From a bacterium ADurb.Bin374 (GTDB lineage: Bacteria > Riflebacteria > Ozemobacteria > Ozemobacterales > Ozemobacteraceae), in assembly GCA_002068715.1 (NCBI GenBank), contig MWAR01000616.1, forward strand, positions 1 through 15,166: a DNA stretch of 15,166 bases, read 5' to 3'. Position numbers and translations under genes: made by a program. This document shows positions 1-7,085 of this stretch, piece by piece. The notes under the pieces are model-generated. The model saw only the letters and a program-made list of their open reading frames with translations. It was not told the DNA's origin and did no database searches. Numbering within the stretch: the first letter of the stretch is position 1; every line of letters starts with the position of its first letter.

Positions 1-29
1 CCCCAGCGCACAGGAGTTTCATTCCCGAC

Positions 30-914
30 ATGTCGTGGCGTGCATACTGCACAGGGTTCCATCACCGCGCACGGGCACGAAGCCTTGTTGCCTTTCTCGT
101 TCTGGCGACCCTGTTTTTCTGTTCCGGCGTTCTTCACGCTCAGGCAGGGAACCCCGCGAACCCGCGGGCGAAGATCGGTATCGAGGACAGGACGCGGGTA
201 GAGAAAATCGAGCCGGCCGACACGCCGTTTCCCATACCGAGAATACGCGTCGATATAGATCCTTCCCGGGAGCGCGGCCAGATCGGAACGGGGCTCCAGG
301 TTCTCCTCCTCCTGACGATTCTCAGTCTCGCGCCGTCGATCCTGATCATGCTGACGAGCTTCACGCGAATCCTCATCGTGCTGAACTTCGTCCGCCGCGC
401 CCTGACGACGCAGCAGGAGCCGAGCAACCAGATCCTCATCGGGCTGGCGCTTTTCATCACCTTCTTCACGATGTCGCCCGTCATCGATCAGGTCTATAAG
501 CAGGCCGTGGTACCGTTCACGAACAAACAGATCGATTATATCGAGGCGTATAACCGCGGCATCAAGCCCGTGAGGAACTTCATGTTCCAGCATGTGCGCG
601 AAGCCGATCTCAAGCTGTTCGCGGGGATGGAAGGCAGCGCCAAGCCCAAGACGAGAAACGAACTCAGCACGATGGCGCTGATTCCGGCATTCCTCACAAG
701 CGAGATCCGGGCCGCGTTCCAGATGGGCGTCATCATCTACCTGCCGTTTCTGATCATCGACCTGGTCGTCGCAAGCGTATTGATGTCGATGGGCATGATC
801 ATGCTGCCGCCAGTCATGATCTCGATGCCGTTCAAGATCCTGCTGTTCGTGATGGTGGACGGCTGGAACCTGGTCATCAAATCGCTCGTCGTGAGCTTCG
901 GGGGCAACGCGTGA
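30..914 (+). CDS. fliP: Flagellar type III export gate protein FliP
   Basis: FliP is the main channel-forming subunit of the flagellar export gate in the inner membrane, assembling with FliQ and FliR. The 294-aa product has an N-terminal hydrophobic segment (about residues 18-38) ending in a signal-peptidase-like HAQA, then a 50-residue soluble stretch. The conserved FliP core follows: a membrane segment near 88-108, the TSFTRILIVLNFVRRAL region (109-125), the QQEPSNQ region, and two C-terminal membrane segments (about 232-252 and 255-287) with MLPPVMISMPFKILLFVMVDGW. At 294 aa it is longer than the usual roughly 245 aa, the excess being N-terminal. ATG at 30 is preceded by AGGAG at 12-16, a rather long 13-base spacing; the frame is open to the window edge, so an upstream start cannot be excluded. 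Its stop overlaps the fliQ start. Confidence 0.96.
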   Translation: MSWRAYCTGFHHRARARSLVAFLVLATLFFCSGVLHAQAGNPANPRAKIGIEDRTRVEKIEPADTPFPIPRIRVDIDPSRERGQIGTGLQVLLLLTILSLAPSILIMLTSFTRILIVLNFVRRALTTQQEPSNQILIGLALFITFFTMSPVIDQVYKQAVVPFTNKQIDYIEAYNRGIKPVRNFMFQHVREADLKLFAGMEGSAKPKTRNELSTMALIPAFLTSEIRAAFQMGVIIYLPFLIIDLVVASVLMSMGMIMLPPVMISMPFKILLFVMVDGWNLVIKSLVVSFGGNA

Positions 915-1180
915 CCGAATTCACCCTGCTGGAGATCATGAAGGAAACGATCTACCTGTCGTTCATGGTCGCCCTTCCCATGCTTGCGGTCGGCACCATC
1001 GTCGGCGTCATCATCAGCATCATCCAGACGGCAACGTCGATCCAGGATCAGAGCCTCTCCTTCATTCCGAAACTCCTGGCGACTTTCGCGACCCTCGTCG
1101 CCTTCGGCCCCTGGATGCTCAAGACGATGATGGCATTCACCGTCAAACTGCTCGGCGACCTCCAGATGTTCGCACGCTGA
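911..1180 (+). CDS. fliQ: Flagellar export gate protein FliQ
   Basis: FliQ is a small two-helix membrane subunit that wraps the FliP/FliR core of the flagellar export gate. The 89-aa product has the family length, two hydrophobic hairpin helices (about 14-38 and 53-78), and the characteristic IISIIQTATSIQDQSLSFIPK segment between them, followed by the GPWML motif. The start is GTG at 911, whose last two bases share the fliP TGA stop (912-914), so the two genes are probably translationally coupled. The C-terminus ends in DLQMFAR; the same six residues DLQMFA recur at the start of FlhB in this operon, which is unusual for FliQ as I know it. Confidence 0.96.
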   Translation: MTEFTLLEIMKETIYLSFMVALPMLAVGTIVGVIISIIQTATSIQDQSLSFIPKLLATFATLVAFGPWMLKTMMAFTVKLLGDLQMFAR

Positions 1181-1189
1181 CGCCGCGCG

Positions 1190-1969
1190 ATGACCGAAGC
1201 GGAATTTCTCACATCCGTCGGACTGTTTCTCATCGGAATGGTCCGGTTTTCCGGCTTTTTTCTCAACATGCCCGTGTTCGGCGAGTCCGTCATTCCGATG
1301 CGCCTGAAAGCCGGCCTCTCGGCCCTGTGCTCCGCGCTTCTGCTTCCGCATCTTCGCGCGACGCAGGTGCTGCCGGAGCTTTCGGTGCCCGGATACGGGC
1401 TCATGATCATCCGTGAACTGGCGCTGGGCTTCACGATCGGCTTCGTCGTCCTGATGTCGGTCGAATGTTTCAAGTTTGCCGGCGAGCTGATCGGCATGCA
1501 GATCGGCTTTTCGTTCGTCCAGGTCACGGACCCGGAATCGTCGAAAAGCGTTTCGATCGTCAGCGAGTTCCTGCAGATTTTCATGGCGCTGATGTTCCTG
1601 ATCATGGGAGGGCACCTGCTGCTGCTGGGGACGTTCGCGAAAAGTTTCGACGTCGTGCCCCTTTCCGGGTTGGTTCTTCAGGGCAGCCAGATCTCCGAGA
1701 TCGTGAAAATATCCGTTATGATATTTTTTATGGGTCTCCAGATCGCTTTTCCCGTGATAGCCGTCATTCTGGTGGGCGACGTCGCGCTCGGCATCATCGC
1801 GCGCACCGTGCCCCGTCTGAACATCTTCCAGGTCGGCTTCGCGCTCAAGATCGTCATCGGCCTGTTCACCCTCATGCTCCTTCTCCCTCCGATCAGGGAC
1901 CTCATCATCAAGGTTCTCGGAACCAGCGTCGGCCAGATCACCACCCTCCTCCGGACGATGGCGCAATGA
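1190..1969 (+). CDS. fliR: Flagellar export gate protein FliR
   Basis: FliR is the single-copy polytopic membrane protein that completes the FliP5Q4R1 export gate. The 259-aa product has the family length and several long hydrophobic segments (roughly 10-32, 40-55, 70-95, 128-152, 172-200 and 212-237). Recognisable conserved pieces are the early FSGFFLNMPVFGE, ELALGFTIGF, the GELIGMQIGFSF stretch with D-P just after it, and a C-terminal RTVPRLNIFQVGFALKI. ATG at 1190 lies 9 bp after the fliQ stop. The last codons overlap the flhB start in an ATGA arrangement (ATG 1966, TGA 1967-1969). Nothing appears truncated. Confidence 0.96.
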   Translation: MTEAEFLTSVGLFLIGMVRFSGFFLNMPVFGESVIPMRLKAGLSALCSALLLPHLRATQVLPELSVPGYGLMIIRELALGFTIGFVVLMSVECFKFAGELIGMQIGFSFVQVTDPESSKSVSIVSEFLQIFMALMFLIMGGHLLLLGTFAKSFDVVPLSGLVLQGSQISEIVKISVMIFFMGLQIAFPVIAVILVGDVALGIIARTVPRLNIFQVGFALKIVIGLFTLMLLLPPIRDLIIKVLGTSVGQITTLLRTMAQ

Positions 1970-3078
1970 CCGGATTGAAGCTGAAATTCACCGAACTGCC
2001 CTTCGATCTGCAGATGTTCGCGGGCGAGAAGACGGAGCCGGCGACCGAAAAGCGGCGCGAGGAAGCTCGGGAGCGCGGGAACGTCCCGAAATCCCAGGAC
2101 CTGGAGTCCGTCGTCGTCCTGCTCGCCGCGTTCATGACGCTCAAGGCATACGGCCCGGATATGGTCGCCATCTGGGGCGACTACATGAAATATACTTTCG
2201 AAAATCTTATCGGCACCGAGCTGACCCTTCCCCACGCCCTCATTCTGATGAACCAGGCGGTCGTGATCATCCTCAAATCGATGGCCCCCGTCCTTCTCGT
2301 GGTGATGCTGACGGCGGCCGCCGTCAACCTGATGCAGGTCGGGTTCCTGTTCACCCTCGAACCGTTCGCTCCCGATCTCGAGCGGCTGAACCCGATTTCG
2401 GGCCTATCGAACGTCTTTTCCTGGAAAATGGTCGCCGAGCTGGTCAAGTCGATCCTGAAGATCGTCGTCGTCGCGTATATCCCCTACTCGACGCTTCGGG
2501 ACCAACTTCCATTCCTGGTCAAGTTCGTCCAGCTCGAGCCGGTGCCTTCGGTGATCCTGCTGATGAAGCTTCTGTTCACCATGTCGCTCAAGATCATCCT
2601 CCTTCTCCTCGCCGTCGCCGTCGGCGACTGGTTTTTCCAGAAATGGCGCTACGAAGAGAATCTCAAGATGTCAAAGGAAGACATCAAGGAGGAATACAAA
2701 CAGCGGGAAGGCGATCCGAAGGTCAAGGCGAAGATCCGAGAGCGACAGCGCAGGCTGGCGTCACGGCGGATGATGGAGGAAGTACCGAAGGCGACGGTCG
2801 TCGTCACGAACCCGACGCACATCGCCGTCGCGCTGCGATACGACAAGACAGCCGGCTTCGAAACCCCCACCGTCGTCGCCATGGGAACAGGCCTTATCGC
2901 GCAGAAGATCAAGGAAGTCGCGGCAGCGCACGGCGTGCCCGTCATCGAGAACAAGCCTCTTGCGAGACAGCTCCATAAGATGGTAGATGTTGGGGATGAA
3001 ATTCCCCAGGAACTGTTTCAGGCGGTGGCAGAAATCCTGGCCCAGTTGCACCGACAGGGCCAGTATCAAGCGGCCTGA
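1966..3078 (+). CDS. flhB: Flagellar export switch protein FlhB
   Basis: FlhB sits at the export gate and switches substrate specificity from rod/hook to filament proteins after self-cleavage. The start is ATG at 1966, overlapping the fliR stop; the reading frame is open much further upstream, but that part lies inside fliR and is not used. The 370-aa product begins with a cytoplasmic segment carrying EKTEPATEKRREEARERG (21-38), has four hydrophobic segments (about 47-62, 96-127, 160-175 and 193-222), and ends in a cytoplasmic domain. The autocleavage motif NPTH is at 282-285, in VVVTNPTHIAVALRY, with cleavage expected between N282 and P283. The N-terminal LPFDLQMFAGEKTE resembles the NLQLFAGEKTE seen in many Gram-positive FlhB proteins. 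A 121-bp gap separates it from flhA, unlike the tight spacing before it. Confidence 0.97.
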   Translation: MTGLKLKFTELPFDLQMFAGEKTEPATEKRREEARERGNVPKSQDLESVVVLLAAFMTLKAYGPDMVAIWGDYMKYTFENLIGTELTLPHALILMNQAVVIILKSMAPVLLVVMLTAAAVNLMQVGFLFTLEPFAPDLERLNPISGLSNVFSWKMVAELVKSILKIVVVAYIPYSTLRDQLPFLVKFVQLEPVPSVILLMKLLFTMSLKIILLLLAVAVGDWFFQKWRYEENLKMSKEDIKEEYKQREGDPKVKAKIRERQRRLASRRMMEEVPKATVVVTNPTHIAVALRYDKTAGFETPTVVAMGTGLIAQKIKEVAAAHGVPVIENKPLARQLHKMVDVGDEIPQELFQAVAEILAQLHRQGQYQAA

Positions 3079-3080
3079 AC

Positions 3081-3135
3081 GGGATATCCCCAGACTCGGC
3101 AAGGGTATGCCCGTGCATGAAATACTGATGCACGG
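3081..3135 (+). promoter_or_regulatory. Two dyad symmetries in the flhB-flhA gap
   Basis: Two bases after the flhB stop there is a perfect 10-bp palindrome, GGGATATCCC (3081-3090). Farther on, an 8-bp perfect inverted repeat, CCGTGCAT (3111-3118) and ATGCACGG (3128-3135), encloses a 9-base loop. No T-run follows, so neither is a convincing intrinsic terminator. This is the only sizeable gap between genes from fliP to flhF. It may hold an operator, an mRNA processing hairpin or a translational control element for flhA; function is unproven. The rest of the gap shows no promoter I would defend. Confidence 0.4.
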
Positions 3136-3199
3136 TGTGTTTCACTTCAACGTGCCCCGAAGTAACGGCCCATCTCACTCCGGAGCTGGTGCGTAACGC

Positions 3200-5290
3200 A
3201 TGGCGGACAAGAAACCCAACAGGCTGCTGGACAACATCGCGATGGTCGAAGTGTTGAAGAATCGCGACGTTCTGTTTGCCATCGGCCTCGTTTCTGTCAT
3301 CATAATGATGTTCGTTCCGCTGCCGGCGTTCGTCCTCGACGTGATGCTGGCCCTGAACATCGCTCTCGCGCTCGTCATTCTTCTGGTTTCCGTTTATACG
3401 AAGGACGCGCTCGAGTTCTCGGTGTTCCCGAGTCTTCTCCTGCTGGCAACCGTGTTCAGGCTGGGCCTGAACGTGAGCACGACCCGGCTGATCCTCCTGG
3501 GGGAAGGGGCGAAAATAAGCATCGTCAAATCCTTCGGAACCTTTGTCGTCGGCGGCAACTACGTCGTCGGCGCGGTCATCTTCTCGATCATCGTCGTTTT
3601 CCTGTTCGTCGTCGTGACGAAGGGTTCGGAACGCGTCGCGGAAGTCGCGGCCAGATTCACCCTCGATGCGATGCCCGGCAAGCAGATGTCGATCGACGCC
3701 GACCTGAACGCCGGGATCATCGACAACGACGAGGCGCGCCGGCGCAGGCGCAACATCGAGCGGGAAGCCGACTTCTACGGAGCGATGGACGGCGCCAGCA
3801 AGTTCGTCAAGGGCGATGCGATCGCCGGCATCATCATCATCATCATCAACATCATCGGAGGCTTCGTCATCGGCGTGCTGATGCGCGGCGAGTCCCTGAT
3901 GGACGCGCTCCAGACATACACGCTCTTCACCGTCGGCGACGGACTCGTCACGCAGATTCCCTCGTTTCTGATCGCGACGGCGTCGGGCCTCGTCGTCACC
4001 CGGGCCAGCTCCGAGTCGAACCTCGGCGTCGAGCTCACACAGCAGCTCGTCTCGAACCCGAAGGTCCTCGGCGTGGCCTCCGTCATGATGGGCTTTCTGG
4101 GCCTCATTCCGGGGCTCCCCAAGGCGAGCTTCATTTTTCTCAGCGCCGTGTTCGGCGCCATCGCCTGGGTGACGCACACGGTCTCGGAGGAAGAAATCCA
4201 GCAGAAGGTGGACGACGAAAAGAAAGAGGCCGCCGCGACGCCGACCAAGCCCGAAGACGTCTCATCTCTCCTCTCGATCGACCAGCTCGAGCTCGAAATC
4301 GGCTACAACCTTATCCCACTCGTCGACTCGAACCAAGGCGGGGATCTCCTGAACCGCATCACGCTGATCAGGCGACAGATCGCGATCGACCTCGGCCTCG
4401 TGGTTCCGCCCATAAGAATACGAGACAATATACAATTGCCGCCGTCCGTGTATGTGATCAAGATCAAGGGCGTCGAAGTCGACCGCTACGAAATCATTCC
4501 CGATCAGCTCCTGGCGATGAACGCGGGCTCGGTCACCTCGCCGCTCACCGGTATCGAGGTCGTGGAGCCCGCCTTCGGCCTGCCGGCGATCTGGATTTCC
4601 CAGTCGGTGCGGGAGCGGGCCGAGATGGCCGGCTACACGGTCGTCGATCCGTCGACGGTCATCGCCACGCATCTCACCGAAGTCATCCGGAAGAATGCCC
4701 ACGATATCCTCGGCCGCCAGGAACTCCAGTCGCTGCTCGAATCGGTCAAAGCCTCGTATCCCCTCATCGTGGACGAAGTCATTCCCAAGATCGTCACCCA
4801 TTCCCTGCTGCTGAAAGTGCTTCAGAACCTGCTCAGGGAAGGCGTCTCCATCCGGAACATGGTGACGATCCTCGAGTCGCTCGCGGACTGCGACGGCATA
4901 CGCGAGGCCGATTCCCTAACCGAGATCGTCCGGCAGGGGCTTTCGCGGCACATCTGCAAGAGCCTCGTCGACCAGGCCGGCATGCTGAATGTCATCTCCC
5001 TCGACCCGAGGCTGGAACAGCTGCTGACGCAGTCCCTGCAGAAGGTCGAAGGCTCCGTCCAGCTGGCTCTCGACCCGAAGATCGCCACGAACCTCCTCGG
5101 AAAAATCAAGGAGCGGATCGAGGAAGTGATGCAGGAGGGCCGTTCGCCGATTCTGCTCTGCAGCGCCGCTCTCCGTCTCAGTCTCAAACGGCTCACCGAG
5201 CGCATGGCTCCTCGGCTGACCATCCTCTCCTACAATGAAATACCGACAACGATACAATTGCAGTCCACGGGGCTGATCTCCCTCAACTGA
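3200..5290 (+). CDS. flhA: Flagellar export gate protein FlhA
   Basis: FlhA forms the nonameric ring of the flagellar export apparatus: its membrane half couples the proton motive force to export and its cytoplasmic half docks chaperone-substrate complexes. The 696-aa length is typical. An N-terminal set of membrane helices spans about residues 23-320. It includes the highly conserved LEFSVFPSLLLLATVFRLGLN region, and the FHIPEP-family loop around 147-200 with LDAMPGKQMSIDADL and NDEARRRR. The cytoplasmic domain (about 350-696) ends with SYNEIP and a short tail. ATG at 3200 is the first usable start, because an in-frame TAA lies at 3194-3196. A GGAG at 3182-3185 is 14 bases away, a weak ribosome site. 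A run of six ATC codons (3830-3847) encodes polyisoleucine in a membrane helix. Confidence 0.97.
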   Translation: MADKKPNRLLDNIAMVEVLKNRDVLFAIGLVSVIIMMFVPLPAFVLDVMLALNIALALVILLVSVYTKDALEFSVFPSLLLLATVFRLGLNVSTTRLILLGEGAKISIVKSFGTFVVGGNYVVGAVIFSIIVVFLFVVVTKGSERVAEVAARFTLDAMPGKQMSIDADLNAGIIDNDEARRRRRNIEREADFYGAMDGASKFVKGDAIAGIIIIIINIIGGFVIGVLMRGESLMDALQTYTLFTVGDGLVTQIPSFLIATASGLVVTRASSESNLGVELTQQLVSNPKVLGVASVMMGFLGLIPGLPKASFIFLSAVFGAIAWVTHTVSEEEIQQKVDDEKKEAAATPTKPEDVSSLLSIDQLELEIGYNLIPLVDSNQGGDLLNRITLIRRQIAIDLGLVVPPIRIRDNIQLPPSVYVIKIKGVEVDRYEIIPDQLLAMNAGSVTSPLTGIEVVEPAFGLPAIWISQSVRERAEMAGYTVVDPSTVIATHLTEVIRKNAHDILGRQELQSLLESVKASYPLIVDEVIPKIVTHSLLLKVLQNLLREGVSIRNMVTILESLADCDGIREADSLTEIVRQGLSRHICKSLVDQAGMLNVISLDPRLEQLLTQSLQKVEGSVQLALDPKIATNLLGKIKERIEEVMQEGRSPILLCSAALRLSLKRLTERMAPRLTILSYNEIPTTIQLQSTGLISLN
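3830..3856 (+). repeat. ATC trinucleotide run inside flhA
   Basis: Six consecutive ATC codons (3830-3847), then AAC and two more ATC codons, encode I-I-I-I-I-I-N-I-I in a membrane helix of FlhA. Neighbouring FlhA codons are more varied. Slippage here would add or remove isoleucines without shifting the frame, so any effect would be on helix length rather than on/off switching. Confidence 0.6.
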
Positions 5291-5313
5291 CCCAGGAATG
5301 AACGAGAGCACCC

Positions 5314-6150
5314 ATGCCTGACCAGGCGGAATCACTAAGAGAACTGAAGCGGCTCATCGACACCGTGTCGCCGGAACAGCTTCCGGGGCCGGAGGAGTTC
5401 CTGTCCGCGATTCCCTGCCCGACGAAGTATGCGGCCATCGCGATTCTCGTCCCGGACGTCACCGGTGGCCGGATTTCGCCTCTGCAGAAATGGCTCCCTG
5501 CCCTGTCGAAACGCCGGCGTCCCCCCACCGTCTGGGACCAGGCCGCGACGCTATCCGCGGCGACGACGCTTCCCGACGGTTCCGACCGGCTTCCGCTGAT
5601 GATCCACACGGATTCCGCCGCGGGCCCGCTGATGGTGCTGCCGCGCCAGCCGTCCCCCATCGCCCTGCAGGCCCGTCCCGTCCCCGAACGGATCAGATTT
5701 CTGCGGCAGATCCAGAAGCTGTTCGCCAGCAGCTCGGAAATCTGGATCACGATTCCCATGGCGGAGTTCCGTGCACACCTGCCTCTCCTGCATGCGACGG
5801 ACGCGGCACTGGTCCTCGTGCCCCAGCATCCCGACGCCGTCCTGAAAAGTTACGAAGCCGTGAAATCGGTGCACCTCTCGGGATATTTTTCTCCTATTTC
5901 GCTCGCGGAGGCCCCCGCCGGAGACGAGATAAATTCCGATCACGCCGTTGAGCGTGTCCGCACGGTAGCAAAACAATTTTTATCTCTTGACCTCCCCCCC
6001 TTCGGGGTGGTACTTTCTGGCATCATCCAAAGTTCCCCGATCTCGAGAGAAGGGCCGTTCACAAGAAAGCCCGGGGTTGTTCTTGCGTACGATTTTCTCC
6101 ACGCATTCGCCGAGCGAGTGCTGTATCCCGCACCGGAAGACCGTCGATGA
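5314..6150 (+). CDS. Unrecognised protein, probable degenerate FlhG/MinD-like paralogue
   Basis: I do not recognise this 278-aa protein as a named family. By hand it lines up with the FlhG encoded next door in three places, without gaps inside each block. Residues 42-75 match FlhG 44-77 (Walker A strand to the Asp of the next strand), 162-184 match FlhG 174-196 (VPQHPDAVLKSYEAVK against TTPEPTALADAYGIIK), and 213-234 match FlhG 225-246 (ERVRTVAKQFLSLDLPPFG). The nucleotide-binding residues are gone: GKGGVGKT is replaced by PDVTGGRI, and the switch II DTGAG region by PMAEF. That suggests a non-catalytic relative rather than an active ATPase. ATG at 5314 follows flhA by 23 bp; the stop overlaps the flhG start (ATGA at 6147-6150), so it is likely co-translated with flhG. 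It occupies the place where flhF usually lies. Gene call firm; homology inferred. Confidence 0.75.
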   Translation: MPDQAESLRELKRLIDTVSPEQLPGPEEFLSAIPCPTKYAAIAILVPDVTGGRISPLQKWLPALSKRRRPPTVWDQAATLSAATTLPDGSDRLPLMIHTDSAAGPLMVLPRQPSPIALQARPVPERIRFLRQIQKLFASSSEIWITIPMAEFRAHLPLLHATDAALVLVPQHPDAVLKSYEAVKSVHLSGYFSPISLAEAPAGDEINSDHAVERVRTVAKQFLSLDLPPFGVVLSGIIQSSPISREGPFTRKPGVVLAYDFLHAFAERVLYPAPEDRR

Positions 6151-7085
6151 GCGATTCAGTGAAAAAGCCAATCGAAAGTATAATCGCCGAAACGAAGCGG
6201 CAGATTCAGCCGTATGTCTTCAAGCGGCTCGAGTCACGCCGCCCCCGGCAGGCGGGCCGAAAAATAGCGAGAACGATAACGATCGCCAGCGGCAAGGGCG
6301 GCGTGGGGAAAACGAACATCGTCGCCAATCTGGCCATCTGCCTGGCGCAGGCGGGCCGCCGCGTCATCATCCTCGACGCCGATCTCGGGCTGGCCAATAT
6401 AGACGTCGTGTTCGGCATCAGGCCGAAGCACAATCTCAGCGACGTGGTGACCGGCGACCTGACCCTCGACCAGATAATGGTTCCCGGCCCCCGGGGCATT
6501 CAGATCATCGCCGGCGGCTCGGGCATCACCGAACTCGCGCATCTCCCGCCCGACCGCGCAAAGCGACTCTTCGAGCAGCTGCGTTTCCTCGAGGACAAGG
6601 CGGATTACCTGCTGATCGATACCGGTGCGGGCATCGGCCAGAACGTGATCTCGTTCTGTCTCGCGGCCGACCAGATCTTCGTCGTCACGACCCCCGAACC
6701 GACCGCCCTTGCCGACGCCTACGGCATCATCAAGGTCATCAGCCAGTCGCGCCCCGACGCAAATCTTTCCGTTCTCGTCAACCGTGTCGCCGACGACCAG
6801 GAGGGCGTGTTCGTCCATGAACGCCTCTCGAAAGTCGCCGACGAGTTCCTCCGCTTCCCCGTCAAGAGTCTCGGCTGTATCCCCCAGGACTCGCAGATGT
6901 ACCTGGCGGTCCGTCAGCAGACACCACTCCTGCTGTTTTCGCCGATGTCTCCGGCCGCCCAGCGCATCCGCCGGCTCGTCACGGAAGTCTTCCATGAAAC
7001 CTACGAAGAGGAACAGACCGGCGAGGGCATGGAAGGCTTCCTGACGAGACTCTCCAAATTCTTCAGCGGAGGCGTACGGGCGTGA
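6147..7085 (+). CDS. flhG: FlhG (YlxH/MinD-like) flagellar number-control ATPase
   Basis: FlhG is a membrane-associated, MinD-type P-loop ATPase that limits flagellar number and acts on FlhF. The 312-aa product carries a deviant Walker A, GKGGVGKT (49-56; signature lysine K50 and catalytic K55), the Walker A' ILDADLGLANID (75-86), the switch II LIDTGAG (156-162), and the FlhG/MinD hallmark TTPEPTALADAY (181-192). The C-terminus, about 296-312 (EGFLTRLSKFFSGG), could form an amphipathic membrane-targeting helix as in MinD. The N-terminal extension (1-40) is basic and lacks a recognisable DQAxxLR motif, which in characterised FlhG proteins contacts and activates FlhF. It lies upstream of flhF, the reverse of the common flhF-flhG order. 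The start overlaps the preceding stop, and its own stop overlaps the flhF start. Confidence 0.93.
   Translation: MSDSVKKPIESIIAETKRQIQPYVFKRLESRRPRQAGRKIARTITIASGKGGVGKTNIVANLAICLAQAGRRVIILDADLGLANIDVVFGIRPKHNLSDVVTGDLTLDQIMVPGPRGIQIIAGGSGITELAHLPPDRAKRLFEQLRFLEDKADYLLIDTGAGIGQNVISFCLAADQIFVVTTPEPTALADAYGIIKVISQSRPDANLSVLVNRVADDQEGVFVHERLSKVADEFLRFPVKSLGCIPQDSQMYLAVRQQTPLLLFSPMSPAAQRIRRLVTEVFHETYEEEQTGEGMEGFLTRLSKFFSGGVRA

Noticed and set aside
1465..1965. Possible 167-residue N-terminal extension of FlhB in the same frame
   Set aside because: This region is inside fliR, encodes an Arg/His/Pro-rich string unlike FlhB, and the ATG at 1966 gives the normal FlhB length and N-terminus.
737..1966. 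Long leftward open frame (about 409 codons) opposite fliQ and fliR
   Set aside because: It lies wholly antisense to clearly recognised fliQ and fliR; its product is a low-complexity Asp/His/Arg/Glu-rich string with no family features, as expected from the high-GC codon bias of the real strand.
2942..4177. Long leftward open frame opposite flhB and flhA
   Set aside because: Antisense to confident flhB and flhA coding sequence, with highly charged low-complexity composition and no recognisable motif.
5987..6016. TTGACC followed by TACTTT as an internal promoter, and a CCC-TTCG-GGG hairpin
   Set aside because: The -10 match is only 3 of 6 and the stem is interrupted after three pairs; both lie within the coding sequence of the 278-aa protein and are likely chance.
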